Source of the DNA: Allopontixanthobacter sp041552775
GTDB taxonomy: Bacteria > Pseudomonadota > Alphaproteobacteria > Sphingomonadales > Sphingomonadaceae
Length of the DNA stretch: 64,000 nt
Direction: 5' to 3'
Assembly: GCA_041552775.1 (NCBI GenBank)
Contig: JBFEKH010000002.1
Location: forward strand, 1-64,000
A program made the position numbers and the translations under genes. The notes beneath the pieces were generated by a model. The model ran no database searches. It was not told the DNA's origin and was given only the letters and a program-made list of their open reading frames with translations. Position 1 is the stretch's first letter. Each line of letters starts with the position of its first letter. Positions 1-8,213 of the stretch are shown here, piece by piece.

Positions 1-22
1 ACTATTGTCCGACTACAGTTGG

Positions 23-1846
23 CTATTCCACGGTCACGGACTTTGCCAGATTGCGGGGTTGATCCACGTCGGTGCCTTTTACGCAGGCGGTGTGATAGGC
101 CAGCAATTGCACTGGTACGGCATAGACCAGCGGCGCGATCAGGGGATGTACGCGCGGCATTTCGATGGTCGCGAGGCAACCTTCGCCCGCTTCGGCCAGG
201 CCTTCGCGGTCGGAAATGAGAACGATCTGCCCGCCGCGGGCCCGAACTTCTTCCATGTTCGAAACGGTCTTTTCAAACAGCGGCCCGGACGGCGCCAGGA
301 CGATGACCGGAACAGCTTCATCGATCAGTGCGATCGGGCCGTGCTTCATTTCACCCGATGCATAGCCCTCGGCATGAATGTAACTGATTTCCTTGAGTTT
401 TAGCGCGCCTTCCAGCGCCAGTGGATAATCCGGCCCGCGGCCCAGATACAGCACGTCACGCGCCGGGGCGATCAGCGGAGCCATCGCCGCGATATCATCA
501 TCATGGTCCAACGCAGCATTGAGCGCAGCGGGGGCTTCCAGCAGGTGCCTGACCACCTCCTGCTCTTCAGCCCGGTCCATCCGGCCTTTCTTTACCGCCA
601 GATGTGCGGCTAGCGCGGCAAGAACCGCCAATTGGCAAGTGAAGGCCTTGGTCGAGGCAACGCCAATTTCCGGGCCAGCATGCGTGGGGAGCAGCAAATC
701 GGCTTCACGAGCCATGGAACTGGTGGGCACATTCACGACCACTGCAATGGTCTGGCCTGCCTGTTTGCAATGGCGCAGAGCAGCCAACGTATCGGCAGTT
801 TCGCCCGATTGCGAAATAAACAGCGACAGACCGCCATCTTCCAATACCGGATCGCGATAGCGAAATTCGCTGGCAACATCGATATCTACCGGAACCCGCG
901 CAAATTGCTCGAACCAGTATTTGGCGACCATCCCAGCGTAATAGGACGTACCGCAGGCGACGATGGTAATCCGCTTGATTGCAGACAGGTCGAAATCCAT
1001 CTGCGGCAGTGCAACGGTGTTATCGGATTGCCGGATGTAACTGCTCAGGGTCTGCGCGACCACGGTCGGCTGTTCGAAAATCTCTTTTTGCATGAAGTGG
1101 CGGTAATTGCCCTTCTCCACTGCAGCAGCCGATGCGCCCGATGTAGTGATCTCTCGCAGGACTTCGGTGTTCTCATCGTCGTAAATGGTGGCCTTTTGGC
1201 GGGTGATGACCACCCAGTCGCCTTCTTCGAGATAGGCGATCTGCTGGGTCAGCGATGCCAATGCCAGCGCATCGGAACCAAGGAACATTTCCTCCTCGCC
1301 ATATCCCACCACCAACGGCGACCCGCGCCGCGCGCCAATCAGCATGTCGGGATGATCGCGAAAAGTAATCGCCAGCGCAAAGGCGCCGCGCAGCCGCGGC
1401 AGCACTGTTTTCACCGCGTCCTGCGGGCTGGCTCCGGCCTCTACTTCGGCTGAGATAAGGTGAGCAACCACTTCGCTGTCGGTATCGCTCTCCAGCGTCC
1501 GGCCGGCGGCCAGTAATTCGTCACGCAGCGGCCGGAAATTTTCGATGATCCCGTTGTGTACAAGCGCAACCATCGGGGTTGCGTGAGGGTGTGCGTTATG
1601 CGTTGTCGGCGCGCCATGCGTGGCCCAGCGGGTATGGGCAATGCCGATCGAACCCGGCGCGGGGTTTTCCGCCAGTTCCTCGACCAGATTGTTCAGCTTG
1701 CCCTGCGCGCGGCGGCGGACCAGCACACCATCATCAATGGTGCAGACCCCTGCGCTGTCATAACCGCGATATTCCATCCGGCGCAGGCCATCGACCAGCC
1801 GGCCCGAAACGCCCTGACCGCTGACGATACCGATAATTCCGCACAT
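23..1846 (-). CDS. glmS: Glutamine--fructose-6-phosphate aminotransferase (isomerizing)
   Basis: Makes glucosamine-6-phosphate from fructose-6-phosphate and glutamine, the first step to UDP-GlcNAc for peptidoglycan and lipopolysaccharide; cytosolic. The protein is 607 residues, the family's usual length. The glutaminase domain comes first, with the nucleophile Cys directly after the initiator Met (MCGIIG) and the HTRWATHG and HNGIIENF motifs. Two SIS sugar-isomerase domains follow, and the protein ends in the typical DQPRNLAKSVTVE tail. An ATG three codons upstream (MPYM) is possible, but the Cys must become residue 1 after Met removal, so the ATG at 1846 is chosen. An EamA transporter lies upstream on the same strand with a gap of about 100 bp. 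No glmS ribozyme-like core was recognised upstream. Confidence 0.97.
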   Translation of the reverse strand: MCGIIGIVSGQGVSGRLVDGLRRMEYRGYDSAGVCTIDDGVLVRRRAQGKLNNLVEELAENPAPGSIGIAHTRWATHGAPTTHNAHPHATPMVALVHNGIIENFRPLRDELLAAGRTLESDTDSEVVAHLISAEVEAGASPQDAVKTVLPRLRGAFALAITFRDHPDMLIGARRGSPLVVGYGEEEMFLGSDALALASLTQQIAYLEEGDWVVITRQKATIYDDENTEVLREITTSGASAAAVEKGNYRHFMQKEIFEQPTVVAQTLSSYIRQSDNTVALPQMDFDLSAIKRITIVACGTSYYAGMVAKYWFEQFARVPVDIDVASEFRYRDPVLEDGGLSLFISQSGETADTLAALRHCKQAGQTIAVVVNVPTSSMAREADLLLPTHAGPEIGVASTKAFTCQLAVLAALAAHLAVKKGRMDRAEEQEVVRHLLEAPAALNAALDHDDDIAAMAPLIAPARDVLYLGRGPDYPLALEGALKLKEISYIHAEGYASGEMKHGPIALIDEAVPVIVLAPSGPLFEKTVSNMEEVRARGGQIVLISDREGLAEAGEGCLATIEMPRVHPLIAPLVYAVPVQLLAYHTACVKGTDVDQPRNLAKSVTVE

Positions 1847-1954
1847 ATAGGGCATTCTTTCGTTGGGGTTGGCCAGAAAAATGGCCCTGGATGAGGATGT
1901 TGCCGCAACGCCCTAGCAGATAATGATTGGCAGGGGATTTACCAATTTTCCCGT

Positions 1955-2854
1955 TCAGGAAATTTTTTCGGGAATTTTTTCGCGCCCCGTGCTCCATAGG
2001 AACAGGCCCGCTGCTATGATGACAGATGATCCGAGCAGCGTGATCACATCGGGGCGATCGCCAAAAATCAACCAGCCGAGGGTGATCGCGACCAGCAGCT
2101 GGACATAGGTCATCGGAGCAATCGTGGCTGCCCCGGCGCGGGTGGTGCCGAGATAAACCAGCCAATGTGCGGTGCTGGCGCTGACGGCCACCGCAGCGCA
2201 GCGGGCAATCACGGTCCAATCTGGCCAGCTGACCGCAAAACGCTCAGCGCCGCTAACGCCTCCCAGAATCGCGCAGACGACCAAGACAGGCGCTGCGCTC
2301 ATGGCAATAAACACCTGCATCGAAAGCGAACTGCCCTGCCCCGCAACCGCCCGGTTAGCCAGCATCATGAGGCTGAAGGCCGTTGCCGACCCAAGCGGCA
2401 GCAAGGCAATCGGCCCCAGTTCCGACAGATTTGGCCGCAAGACGAGCACGACACCGGCAAAGGCGATGAATGATGCAATCCAGGTTCCCGGGCGGACTTT
2501 TTCCTTCAGTAAGGGGCCGCTCAGCAAAGCGGTAATGATCGGCGCCAGGAAGATCAGTGCGGTTGCCTCCGCGAGCGGCATCACGAAGATCGCGGCGAAG
2601 AAACACATTGTTGCAATCGCCAGACACAGCCCCCGCCCTGCCTGCAACCACGGGCGCTGCGGGCGGAAGGCACTGCGCCCTTCCTTGATCAGCAGGATCA
2701 CCGACAGCCCGAACGCGCCAATGGTGAAACGCAGCGCCGCAACCGCCAATGGTGACCATTGGCCGGCAATCGTCTTGATCACGGCATCGCCGCAGGAAAG
2801 CAGCGCGAAACCGGCCAGCGCCAGGATCAGCCCGCCTTGTTCATTCTTCAGCAC
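1955..2854 (-). CDS. DMT-superfamily (EamA) transporter
   Basis: Predicted inner-membrane transporter of the drug/metabolite superfamily, 299 residues with about ten hydrophobic segments arranged as two EamA repeats. Typical motifs include the first-helix stretch ending in GDAVIKTIAG, the LAEATALIFLAPIITALL segment closing repeat 1, and APMTYVQLLVAITLGW in repeat 2. Substrates in this family include amino acids, nucleotides and S-adenosylmethionine, and the sequence does not show which applies here. It lies upstream of glmS on the same strand, but the gap of about 100 bp makes a shared function doubtful. A second, only distantly similar EamA gene lies at 5807-6727. Confidence 0.9.
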   Translation of the reverse strand: MLKNEQGGLILALAGFALLSCGDAVIKTIAGQWSPLAVAALRFTIGAFGLSVILLIKEGRSAFRPQRPWLQAGRGLCLAIATMCFFAAIFVMPLAEATALIFLAPIITALLSGPLLKEKVRPGTWIASFIAFAGVVLVLRPNLSELGPIALLPLGSATAFSLMMLANRAVAGQGSSLSMQVFIAMSAAPVLVVCAILGGVSGAERFAVSWPDWTVIARCAAVAVSASTAHWLVYLGTTRAGAATIAPMTYVQLLVAITLGWLIFGDRPDVITLLGSSVIIAAGLFLWSTGREKIPEKIS

Positions 2855-3060
2855 GGAGTGATGCTCGGCACTTGGATGTCCTGACCAGTTGGATCTGTTT
2901 CAATGGGAATTGCCGCGCCGCTCAACGTTCGAGGCGATGGTAAGGGAAAGATTTCCAGGCGTAGTTCACGCTTCCATAAAGTCTAACCGCCATTTTGCCC
3001 ATATTCGAAGCTGGATTGTGCCCCGAAAGAGGCAATGGTCGATATTCCGCGGGAGGCAAT

Positions 3061-3548
3061 TTGACCGAGCTGCTCGTACGGATTCCCTCATATAACGAAG
3101 CGGAGGACCTCCCGGCAATTCTGGCGGGAATCCCGCGTGTGATCGAAGGCATTGCTATTATCAACATCCTAGTCATCGACGATGGCAGTTATGAAAGGAC
3201 TTCGAAAGTTGCCCGGATCTGGGGTACGCACCAAATGGTGCGCCATCCCTGAGATCGCGGCCTGGCTGCAGCGTTTTGCAGCGAGCGCGAACGCATTGCG
3301 ATCACAATCGTGCCGAGCCCTACCCACGAAACACTGCACCTATCGCGCCTGTTCAACTTGATCCCGCGCTTCTTCACCAACACCGGCATTACAATCGCCC
3401 GCGCCTACACAACCTATTATTCGCTGCACTGGTGCTGGTCCCCTTCGGAATACTGGCCGGAGTAATCATTTTCGACCTGGTACTGCGTTTCTCTAACTGG
3501 GAAACTTCGGCCATTACCGCCATTGCAAGGTGGGCAGCGGGTACGTGA
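3061..3548 (+). pseudogene. Decayed family-2 glycosyltransferase (frameshift, stop, internal deletion)
   Basis: The 5' end is intact: a GGGAGG ribosome site precedes a TTG start, and the reading begins with the GT2 nucleotide-binding strand RIPSYNEAEDLPAIL and the DxD-like ILVIDDGSYERT. It reaches VRHP and then a TGA at 3250-3252. The same frame continues with RGLAAAF, as in living relatives. The catalytic centre is missing, and the text jumps to a late-domain stretch (LFNLIPRFFTNTGITIARAYTTYY). Near 3415 the frame shifts again into a C-terminal membrane segment (LLFAALVLVPFGILAGVIIF). Together these are the head and tail of a polyprenyl-phosphate-type glycosyltransferase with the middle lost. 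It is not expected to be functional. Confidence 0.75.
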
Positions 3549-3927
3549 TCGAACGTTCATTTGCACCGCGCCCACACATGATTGCACGGTAAAAGATGTT
3601 CCGAGCAAGGCAGAGATTTGAATCTCCCCGTTAGTCTCCAATAAGCCACGAAAAGCTCTGCTTCAAAGCGAACTGTCGCATCCGAGCACTTCCCCACGCC
3701 TTGTAAATATTCTGCCTGCCATCGGATGCCCTATTGCACTGGCTTGATTAAATCCGGTCTGGGGAAAATAAATAATTTGGAATTAACCACAACCGAGATG
3801 CGGCCTCGCCTGATTATCAAACCAAGACCTTTGCGACTTGTTTACCATTATTGATTAGCAAGCATCAGCCATCACCTGACAATTCAGTGTGGATGCGTGC
3901 GAAGTATAGACGTGTGGGGACGATAGA
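3549..3927. other. Intergenic region upstream of cpaF, no gene seen
   Basis: These 379 bp hold no convincing reading frame on either strand. The stretch from about 3740 to 3870 is clearly more AT-rich than the surroundings and is the likely place for the cpaF promoter. I could not assign -35/-10 boxes with confidence. No strong hairpin or repeat was noticed. Confidence 0.5.
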
Positions 3928-5460
3928 ATGAGTGCATTCGGACGCAAGAACGGGCCAGCAGGAATGAATGCCGGCGGACGTCCCGCATTTGGGGTCGCCA
4001 AGCCTATGAAAGGCGGCGTCAGCGGCAATAACTCCAATGGCTTTGCACCATCCGGTGGCGAGCAATTCCCGCCGCTGCCCAGCGAAGGCGTCGAAGTAGA
4101 TATCGGCGAAAATGCGCAACCGGCCAAAGCCGATGCCATGACCCGCCTGGCCGACCGCGCCAATAATGTGGTTGAAGCAAACACCGGCGCGGGCGGGTTC
4201 GAACAAAGCGTTCACAAGATCAAGGAACAGGTCCTGCCGCGCCTGCTGGAGCGGGTCGATCCCGAAGCAGCGGCCACGCTGAGTAAAGACGAACTGTCCG
4301 AAGAATTCCGTCCGATCATCCTCGAAGTTCTGGCCGAGTTGAAAATCACGCTTAACCGGCGCGAGCAATTCGCGCTGGAAAAGGTGCTCATCGACGAGCT
4401 GCTGGGCTTCGGTCCGCTTGAAGAATTGCTCCAGGATCCGGATATTTCCGACATCATGGTCAATGGCCCGGACCAGACCTACATTGAAAAAAAGGGCAAG
4501 CTCATGCTCGCCCCGATCCAGTTCCGCGACGAACAGCACCTGTTCCAGATCGCGCAGCGAATCGTGAACCAGGTCGGTCGCCGCGTCGACCAGACTACGC
4601 CGCTGGCTGATGCTCGCTTGAAGGACGGTTCACGTGTGAACGTGATCGTGCCGCCGCTCAGCCTCAAGGGCACGGCGATCTCGATTCGTAAGTTCTCCGA
4701 AAAACCGATCACCATCGATATGCTCAAGGAATTCGGTTCCATGAGCGAAAAGATGGCCACCGCCCTGAAAGTCGCCGGGGCCAGCCGGATGAACATCGTG
4801 ATTTCAGGCGGTACGGGTTCGGGTAAAACCACCATGCTCAACGCCCTGTCGAAAATGATCGACCCGGGCGAACGCGTGCTGACCATCGAGGATGCCGCCG
4901 AGCTTCGTCTGCAGCAGCCGCACTGGCTGCCGCTCGAAACGCGTCCGCCGAACCTTGAAGGTCAAGGAGCCATTACCATCGGCGATCTGGTGAAGAACGC
5001 CCTGCGTATGCGTCCTGACCGGATCATCCTGGGCGAAATCCGCGGGGCAGAATGTTTCGATCTGCTCGCCGCGATGAACACCGGCCACGATGGTTCGATG
5101 TGTACGCTTCACGCCAACAGTCCGCGCGAATGCCTTGGCCGTATGGAAAACATGATCTTGATGGGCGACATCAAGATCCCGAAAGAAGCTATTTCGCGCC
5201 AGATTGCGGAATCGGTCGATCTGATCGTTCAGGTCAAGCGTCTGCGTGACGGTTCGCGCCGCACGACGAACATCACCGAGGTGATCGGGATGGAAGGCGA
5301 TGTGATCGTGACGCAGGAATTGTTCAAGTTCGAATATCTGGACGAGAGCGACGACGGCAAGATCATCGGCGAATATCGCGCATCCGGCCTGCGTCCCTAT
5401 ACGTTGGAAAAAGCCCGCCAATACGGCTTTGATCAGGCGTTTCTGGAAGCCTGCCTGTAA
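3928..5460 (+). CDS. cpaF: CpaF/TadA-type secretion ATPase (Tad pilus family)
   Basis: Hexameric ATPase that powers Flp/Tad pilus assembly in systems where partner genes exist; it acts at the inner face of the cytoplasmic membrane. The 510 residues begin with a low-complexity Gly/Ala/Pro-rich tail of about 70 residues. The conserved N-terminal helical domain follows (ILEVLAELKITLNRREQ, then LLGFGPLEELLQDPDISDIMVNG), and then the RecA-like core with Walker A GGTGSGKT at about residues 294-301, the Asp-box region LTIEDAAELRL, Walker B RIILGEIRGAE and the His-box CTLHANSP. No other tad/cpa gene (pilin, CpaB/C/E, TadB/C) lies in the window, so this is an orphan copy here. An AT-rich stretch upstream probably carries its promoter. 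Confidence 0.95.
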   Translation: MSAFGRKNGPAGMNAGGRPAFGVAKPMKGGVSGNNSNGFAPSGGEQFPPLPSEGVEVDIGENAQPAKADAMTRLADRANNVVEANTGAGGFEQSVHKIKEQVLPRLLERVDPEAAATLSKDELSEEFRPIILEVLAELKITLNRREQFALEKVLIDELLGFGPLEELLQDPDISDIMVNGPDQTYIEKKGKLMLAPIQFRDEQHLFQIAQRIVNQVGRRVDQTTPLADARLKDGSRVNVIVPPLSLKGTAISIRKFSEKPITIDMLKEFGSMSEKMATALKVAGASRMNIVISGGTGSGKTTMLNALSKMIDPGERVLTIEDAAELRLQQPHWLPLETRPPNLEGQGAITIGDLVKNALRMRPDRIILGEIRGAECFDLLAAMNTGHDGSMCTLHANSPRECLGRMENMILMGDIKIPKEAISRQIAESVDLIVQVKRLRDGSRRTTNITEVIGMEGDVIVTQELFKFEYLDESDDGKIIGEYRASGLRPYTLEKARQYGFDQAFLEACL

Positions 5461-5479
5461 GACATTCCTGCCTGGCAGG

Positions 5480-5710
5480 TTATCCGGCCATAATGCCCTT
5501 GGCCGCCAAGGCCAGCAGACCCATGCCGATGATGGCACTGGCCATGAAAATATTGGTCCATGGCACCCAGCCGATCCGATCGATGCGGGCGCGCTTCATA
5601 CGCAGGCGTTCGCCCCACAATGCGATCACGGCTACGATCAGCAGTGCAATGCCCCACAGGCCGACTATTTCGGCCTCGCTGGCAAAGGTAAGAAATTGAT
5701 GCACGGTCAT
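5480..5710 (-). CDS. Small two-helix membrane protein, unknown function
   Basis: A 76-residue hypothetical protein. The start at 5710 is the only ATG that gives a compact hydrophobic protein. Helix 1 is about residues 17-33 (IVGLWGIALLIVAVIALWG), a basic linker follows (ERLRMKRARIDRIG), and helix 2 is at about residues 50-72. The arrangement suggests a small inner-membrane protein with a cytoplasmic basic loop. It converges on cpaF with 19 bp between stops. A short CCTGCC/GGCAGG palindrome just after the cpaF stop could serve as a weak terminator for either gene. I do not recognise the family. Confidence 0.6.
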   Translation of the reverse strand: MTVHQFLTFASEAEIVGLWGIALLIVAVIALWGERLRMKRARIDRIGWVPWTNIFMASAIIGMGLLALAAKGIMAG

Positions 5711-5806
5711 GGCGCTGCGCGATATGGCGGTTGGGCCCGCTTTCGACAACAGATAAGCGCCCGCAAAGTCGCTTGTACAATGTTTGCCAGCGCCTAGAGC
5801 GGTGCC

Positions 5807-6727
5807 ATGACCGATGGGCCAGAGCAACGACCACTTCTTGCATTGGTAATTCGGCTCGGCGCGGCGCTCGTGCTGTCCCTGATGCTCGTGTTCGTCAAAT
5901 TGCTCGGCGAAAGCGGGGTTCACCTGCTCGAAATCCTGTTCTGGCGCCAAGCCGTCACCATCCCGGTTCTGGGTGCGTGGTTCTATTTCAGTGGCCGAAT
6001 GCTGCTGCTGAAGACCGACCGCACTGCATTGCACGGCAAGCGTGCTGCCTTCGGCCTTGTAGGCATGCTCCTGAATTTCGGCGGAGTCCTGCTGCTCCCA
6101 CTAGCGGAAGCGACCACGTTCAACTTCACATCTGCAATATGGGCAGTGATCCTTTCAGCGATACTTTTGCACGAGAGAGTCGGTCCATATCGCTGGGCTG
6201 CAGTGCTGCTGGGATTTGCCGGGGTGCTGGTGATTGCCCAACCGGGCGGCGGCAATATTCCGCTGCTTGGAGCGGTTGTTTCATTAAGCGCCGCATTCAT
6301 GATTGCGCTGATTTCGATCCAGATCCGTGACCTGGGCAAAACCGAAAATCCGCTGACCATCGTGTTCTATTTTTCGGCTTTCACCACTCCCTTGCTTGCG
6401 CTGGCAATGCCGTTCGTGGCGCAGGGGCATACAGCCTATCAGTGGGGACTGCTGGGCGGGCTCGCGCTGTTCGGAATTCTTGGTCAATTCCTGTTGACTG
6501 CGGCACTCCGACTCGGTTCGGTCGCCACGGTGATAGTGATGGATTATTCCGCGCTGATCTGGGCAACCCTGTTTGGCTGGTTTGTCTTCGACCAATTGCC
6601 GCCCACCGCCACTTGGATCGGCGCTCCGCTGATCATTGCCGCAGGGATCACGATTGCCTGGCGGGAACATTATCTGGCAAAGACGCGACGAGCAGAGTTG
6701 GCCGCACGCCAATTGCTTGCCGAGTGA
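5807..6727 (+). CDS. DMT-superfamily (EamA) transporter
   Basis: Predicted ten-helix inner-membrane transporter of 306 residues, in the branch of EamA proteins that includes S-adenosylmethionine and riboflavin-type carriers. Visible landmarks are VHLLEILFWRQ in the first repeat, LAEATTFNFTSAIWAVILSAILLHERVG closing it, and SVATVIVMDYSALIWATLFGW in the second. The C-terminal tail is basic and cytoplasmic. The substrate cannot be read from the sequence. It stands alone, divergent from the small membrane protein at 5480-5710. Confidence 0.88.
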   Translation: MTDGPEQRPLLALVIRLGAALVLSLMLVFVKLLGESGVHLLEILFWRQAVTIPVLGAWFYFSGRMLLLKTDRTALHGKRAAFGLVGMLLNFGGVLLLPLAEATTFNFTSAIWAVILSAILLHERVGPYRWAAVLLGFAGVLVIAQPGGGNIPLLGAVVSLSAAFMIALISIQIRDLGKTENPLTIVFYFSAFTTPLLALAMPFVAQGHTAYQWGLLGGLALFGILGQFLLTAALRLGSVATVIVMDYSALIWATLFGWFVFDQLPPTATWIGAPLIIAAGITIAWREHYLAKTRRAELAARQLLAE

Positions 6728-6798
6728 GGAACCATTCATCTAATCGCTCGTAGAGTAACTGACAGCCCATTTTCGGGCAGAATTTCGGAGAATTTTCG

Positions 6799-6927
6799 AT
6801 GACACGCAAATTTATCATCGCACTGGGGATCGCAGCCATCACCCTCACGACCGCAGCCTGCAACACCGTCAAGGGTGTTGGCCGGGATATCGAATCGGTC
6901 GGCGAGGCGGGTGACCGCGCAACCTGA
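6799..6927 (+). CDS. Entericidin-family small lipoprotein
   Basis: A 42-residue protein too short for usual gene callers. It starts MTRKFIIALG, has a hydrophobic signal segment, and carries a lipobox-like TTAAC with Cys21. After the Cys comes NTVKGVGRDIESVGEAGD, the hallmark of entericidin A/B (Pfam EcnAB). Family members are tiny outer-membrane lipoproteins linked to stress or toxin-antidote behaviour in enterobacteria; in alphaproteobacteria the role is largely unknown. A weak GGAG lies upstream of the ATG and a good terminator follows the stop, supporting a monocistronic unit. Confidence 0.85.
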   Translation: MTRKFIIALGIAAITLTTAACNTVKGVGRDIESVGEAGDRAT

Positions 6928-6963
6928 ACAGTTCTAAAGTTTATCCCGTTTAGGGTCGCACGG

Positions 6964-6998
6964 ACGCCCGTCGGAGAAATCCGGCGGGCGTTTGTGTG
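6964..6998 (+). terminator. Rho-independent terminator of the entericidin gene
   Basis: An 11-bp stem (6964-6974 with 6981-6991, one G-T pair) with a 6-nt loop, followed by a T-rich run (TTTGTGTGTG). It lies 36 bp after the entericidin stop. Confidence 0.75.
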
Positions 6999-7013
6999 TG
7001 TGCGGCGTGCCGG

Positions 7014-7469
7014 TTATTTCTTCATCCGGCCGTGCCGCCGGGCGCGCCGTTCCCGGATACTAAGCCAGATCAGTAGCCCCAGTGGCCCGGCCATCAGCGT
7101 TGCAAGCAGGACCGGAGCCTGAACGAAGCGGGAGAAATTCTTCGCATCCGCATCGCGGACGATCCACAATCCGGTGAACAGGTCAAAAGCTAGGTAATGC
7201 GTCCAACCAACCGTCACTCCGCCATCGGAAGCGAAAATGGCCCGCACCCCCTCGATCGATGAAAAATTGGCCCCTGCTTCACCAAAATCCGTTCCACCTG
7301 CAAGCCCGGTCACCAACGATATCAAACCCGCGGAATAGATCAGGCAAAGGAGCCCCACCCCAAGGTAAAGCACCGCGGTCAGCGGCAGCGGCCTGCGCGG
7401 CAAGAAAATAAGGATAACCCACCCGATCAGCGCGATTATATTCACCGCGCTGAAAATTGCCTGCCACAT
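7014..7469 (-). CDS. ABA4-like (DUF4281) membrane protein
   Basis: A 151-residue protein with four likely membrane helices. The signature of the ABA4/DUF4281 family is clear near the C-terminal half: GWTHYLAFDLFTGLWIVRD, then a helix with GPLGLLIW and a basic tail. In plants ABA4 is needed for neoxanthin formation; the bacterial members have no settled role, so a link to carotenoids is only a suggestion. It is followed upstream, 27 bp away on the same strand, by an NAD(P)-binding reductase and dgt, and may be the last gene of that run. Confidence 0.8.
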   Translation of the reverse strand: MWQAIFSAVNIIALIGWVILIFLPRRPLPLTAVLYLGVGLLCLIYSAGLISLVTGLAGGTDFGEAGANFSSIEGVRAIFASDGGVTVGWTHYLAFDLFTGLWIVRDADAKNFSRFVQAPVLLATLMAGPLGLLIWLSIRERRARRHGRMKK

Positions 7470-7496
7470 CGTGAAATTCCTCTCCGGCTCAGGGCC

Positions 7497-8213
7497 TTAT
7501 GATGTGAGATCCGGCTCGGGTTGCGGCAGTGAATTCGCTGCCCGGAGGATTGCATCATGATCATGGGCAAATCGGCCGCCGGGCTTGGTCAGGGCCAGCG
7601 CCAGAGCGGCATCGGCCACAGTATCGGCCTCGACTGCACGGTATTTGCGGTAATTGCCCTGCAGCATCAGATTGCCCAGCGGCGCAGCGATGATCCCAAG
7701 CCGCTCGACGAAGCGCAGATCATCGGGACGCGCACCACGAAGCAAGCTTGGCCGCAAGATATCGAGCCGCCGGAACCCGACCTTCGCCAGATCACGCTCG
7801 GTTTCGCCTTTTACCTGTAAATAGAATGTCTTGGCCAGGATATGCGCACCAACCGAGCTGACCGATATGAACCGCTGTACCCCCTGTCTGTGCGCCGCCC
7901 GCGCCACATCCAGCACCAGGTCGTGATCGACCGCCCGAAACGCATCTTCGTCCCCGCCGGATTTCTTGCGGGTTGTGCCCAGGGCATTGATCACCACCTG
8001 CGGCTTGACCGCTTCGATCACTTCTTCCCAATGGTCCGGGTCGGCGACGAATAATTCCATCTTGGCCCCGACCGGCAATTTCACCTCTCGGCGCGCAATC
8101 GCGACCAGCCGGACATCCTCTCGACCTACGCAGGCATCGATTAGCGCGCGTCCGATCATTCCGGTCGCACCGACGAGCGCAATTTTCAGAGGGCCGGAAG
8201 GTGCGTTAAACAT
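7497..8213 (-). CDS. NAD(P)-binding atypical SDR (HTATIP2-like)
   Basis: A 238-residue Rossmann-fold protein. The N-terminal nucleotide motif is GATGMIG, followed by a strand carrying ARRE that is suited to NADP. INALGTTRKKSGGDEDAFRAVD and FISVSSVGAH are features of the NmrA/HTATIP2 group of atypical short-chain dehydrogenases, which sense or use NAD(P)H. A YLQVKGETE segment provides the Tyr-Lys pair. The substrate is unknown. The start overlaps the end of dgt by 8 bp, so the two genes are translationally linked. Confidence 0.82.
   Translation of the reverse strand: MFNAPSGPLKIALVGATGMIGRALIDACVGREDVRLVAIARREVKLPVGAKMELFVADPDHWEEVIEAVKPQVVINALGTTRKKSGGDEDAFRAVDHDLVLDVARAAHRQGVQRFISVSSVGAHILAKTFYLQVKGETERDLAKVGFRRLDILRPSLLRGARPDDLRFVERLGIIAAPLGNLMLQGNYRKYRAVEADTVADAALALALTKPGGRFAHDHDAILRAANSLPQPEPDLTS

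Noticed and set aside
632..1453. Long open frame antisense to glmS (273 codons)
   Set aside because: It lies wholly inside glmS on the other strand, lacks homology to any family I know, and is of the type produced by GC-rich codon bias.
1856..1954. glmS ribozyme or other riboswitch upstream of glmS
   Set aside because: The gap is too short and lacks the known core; only a small GGCCA/TGGCC hairpin is visible.
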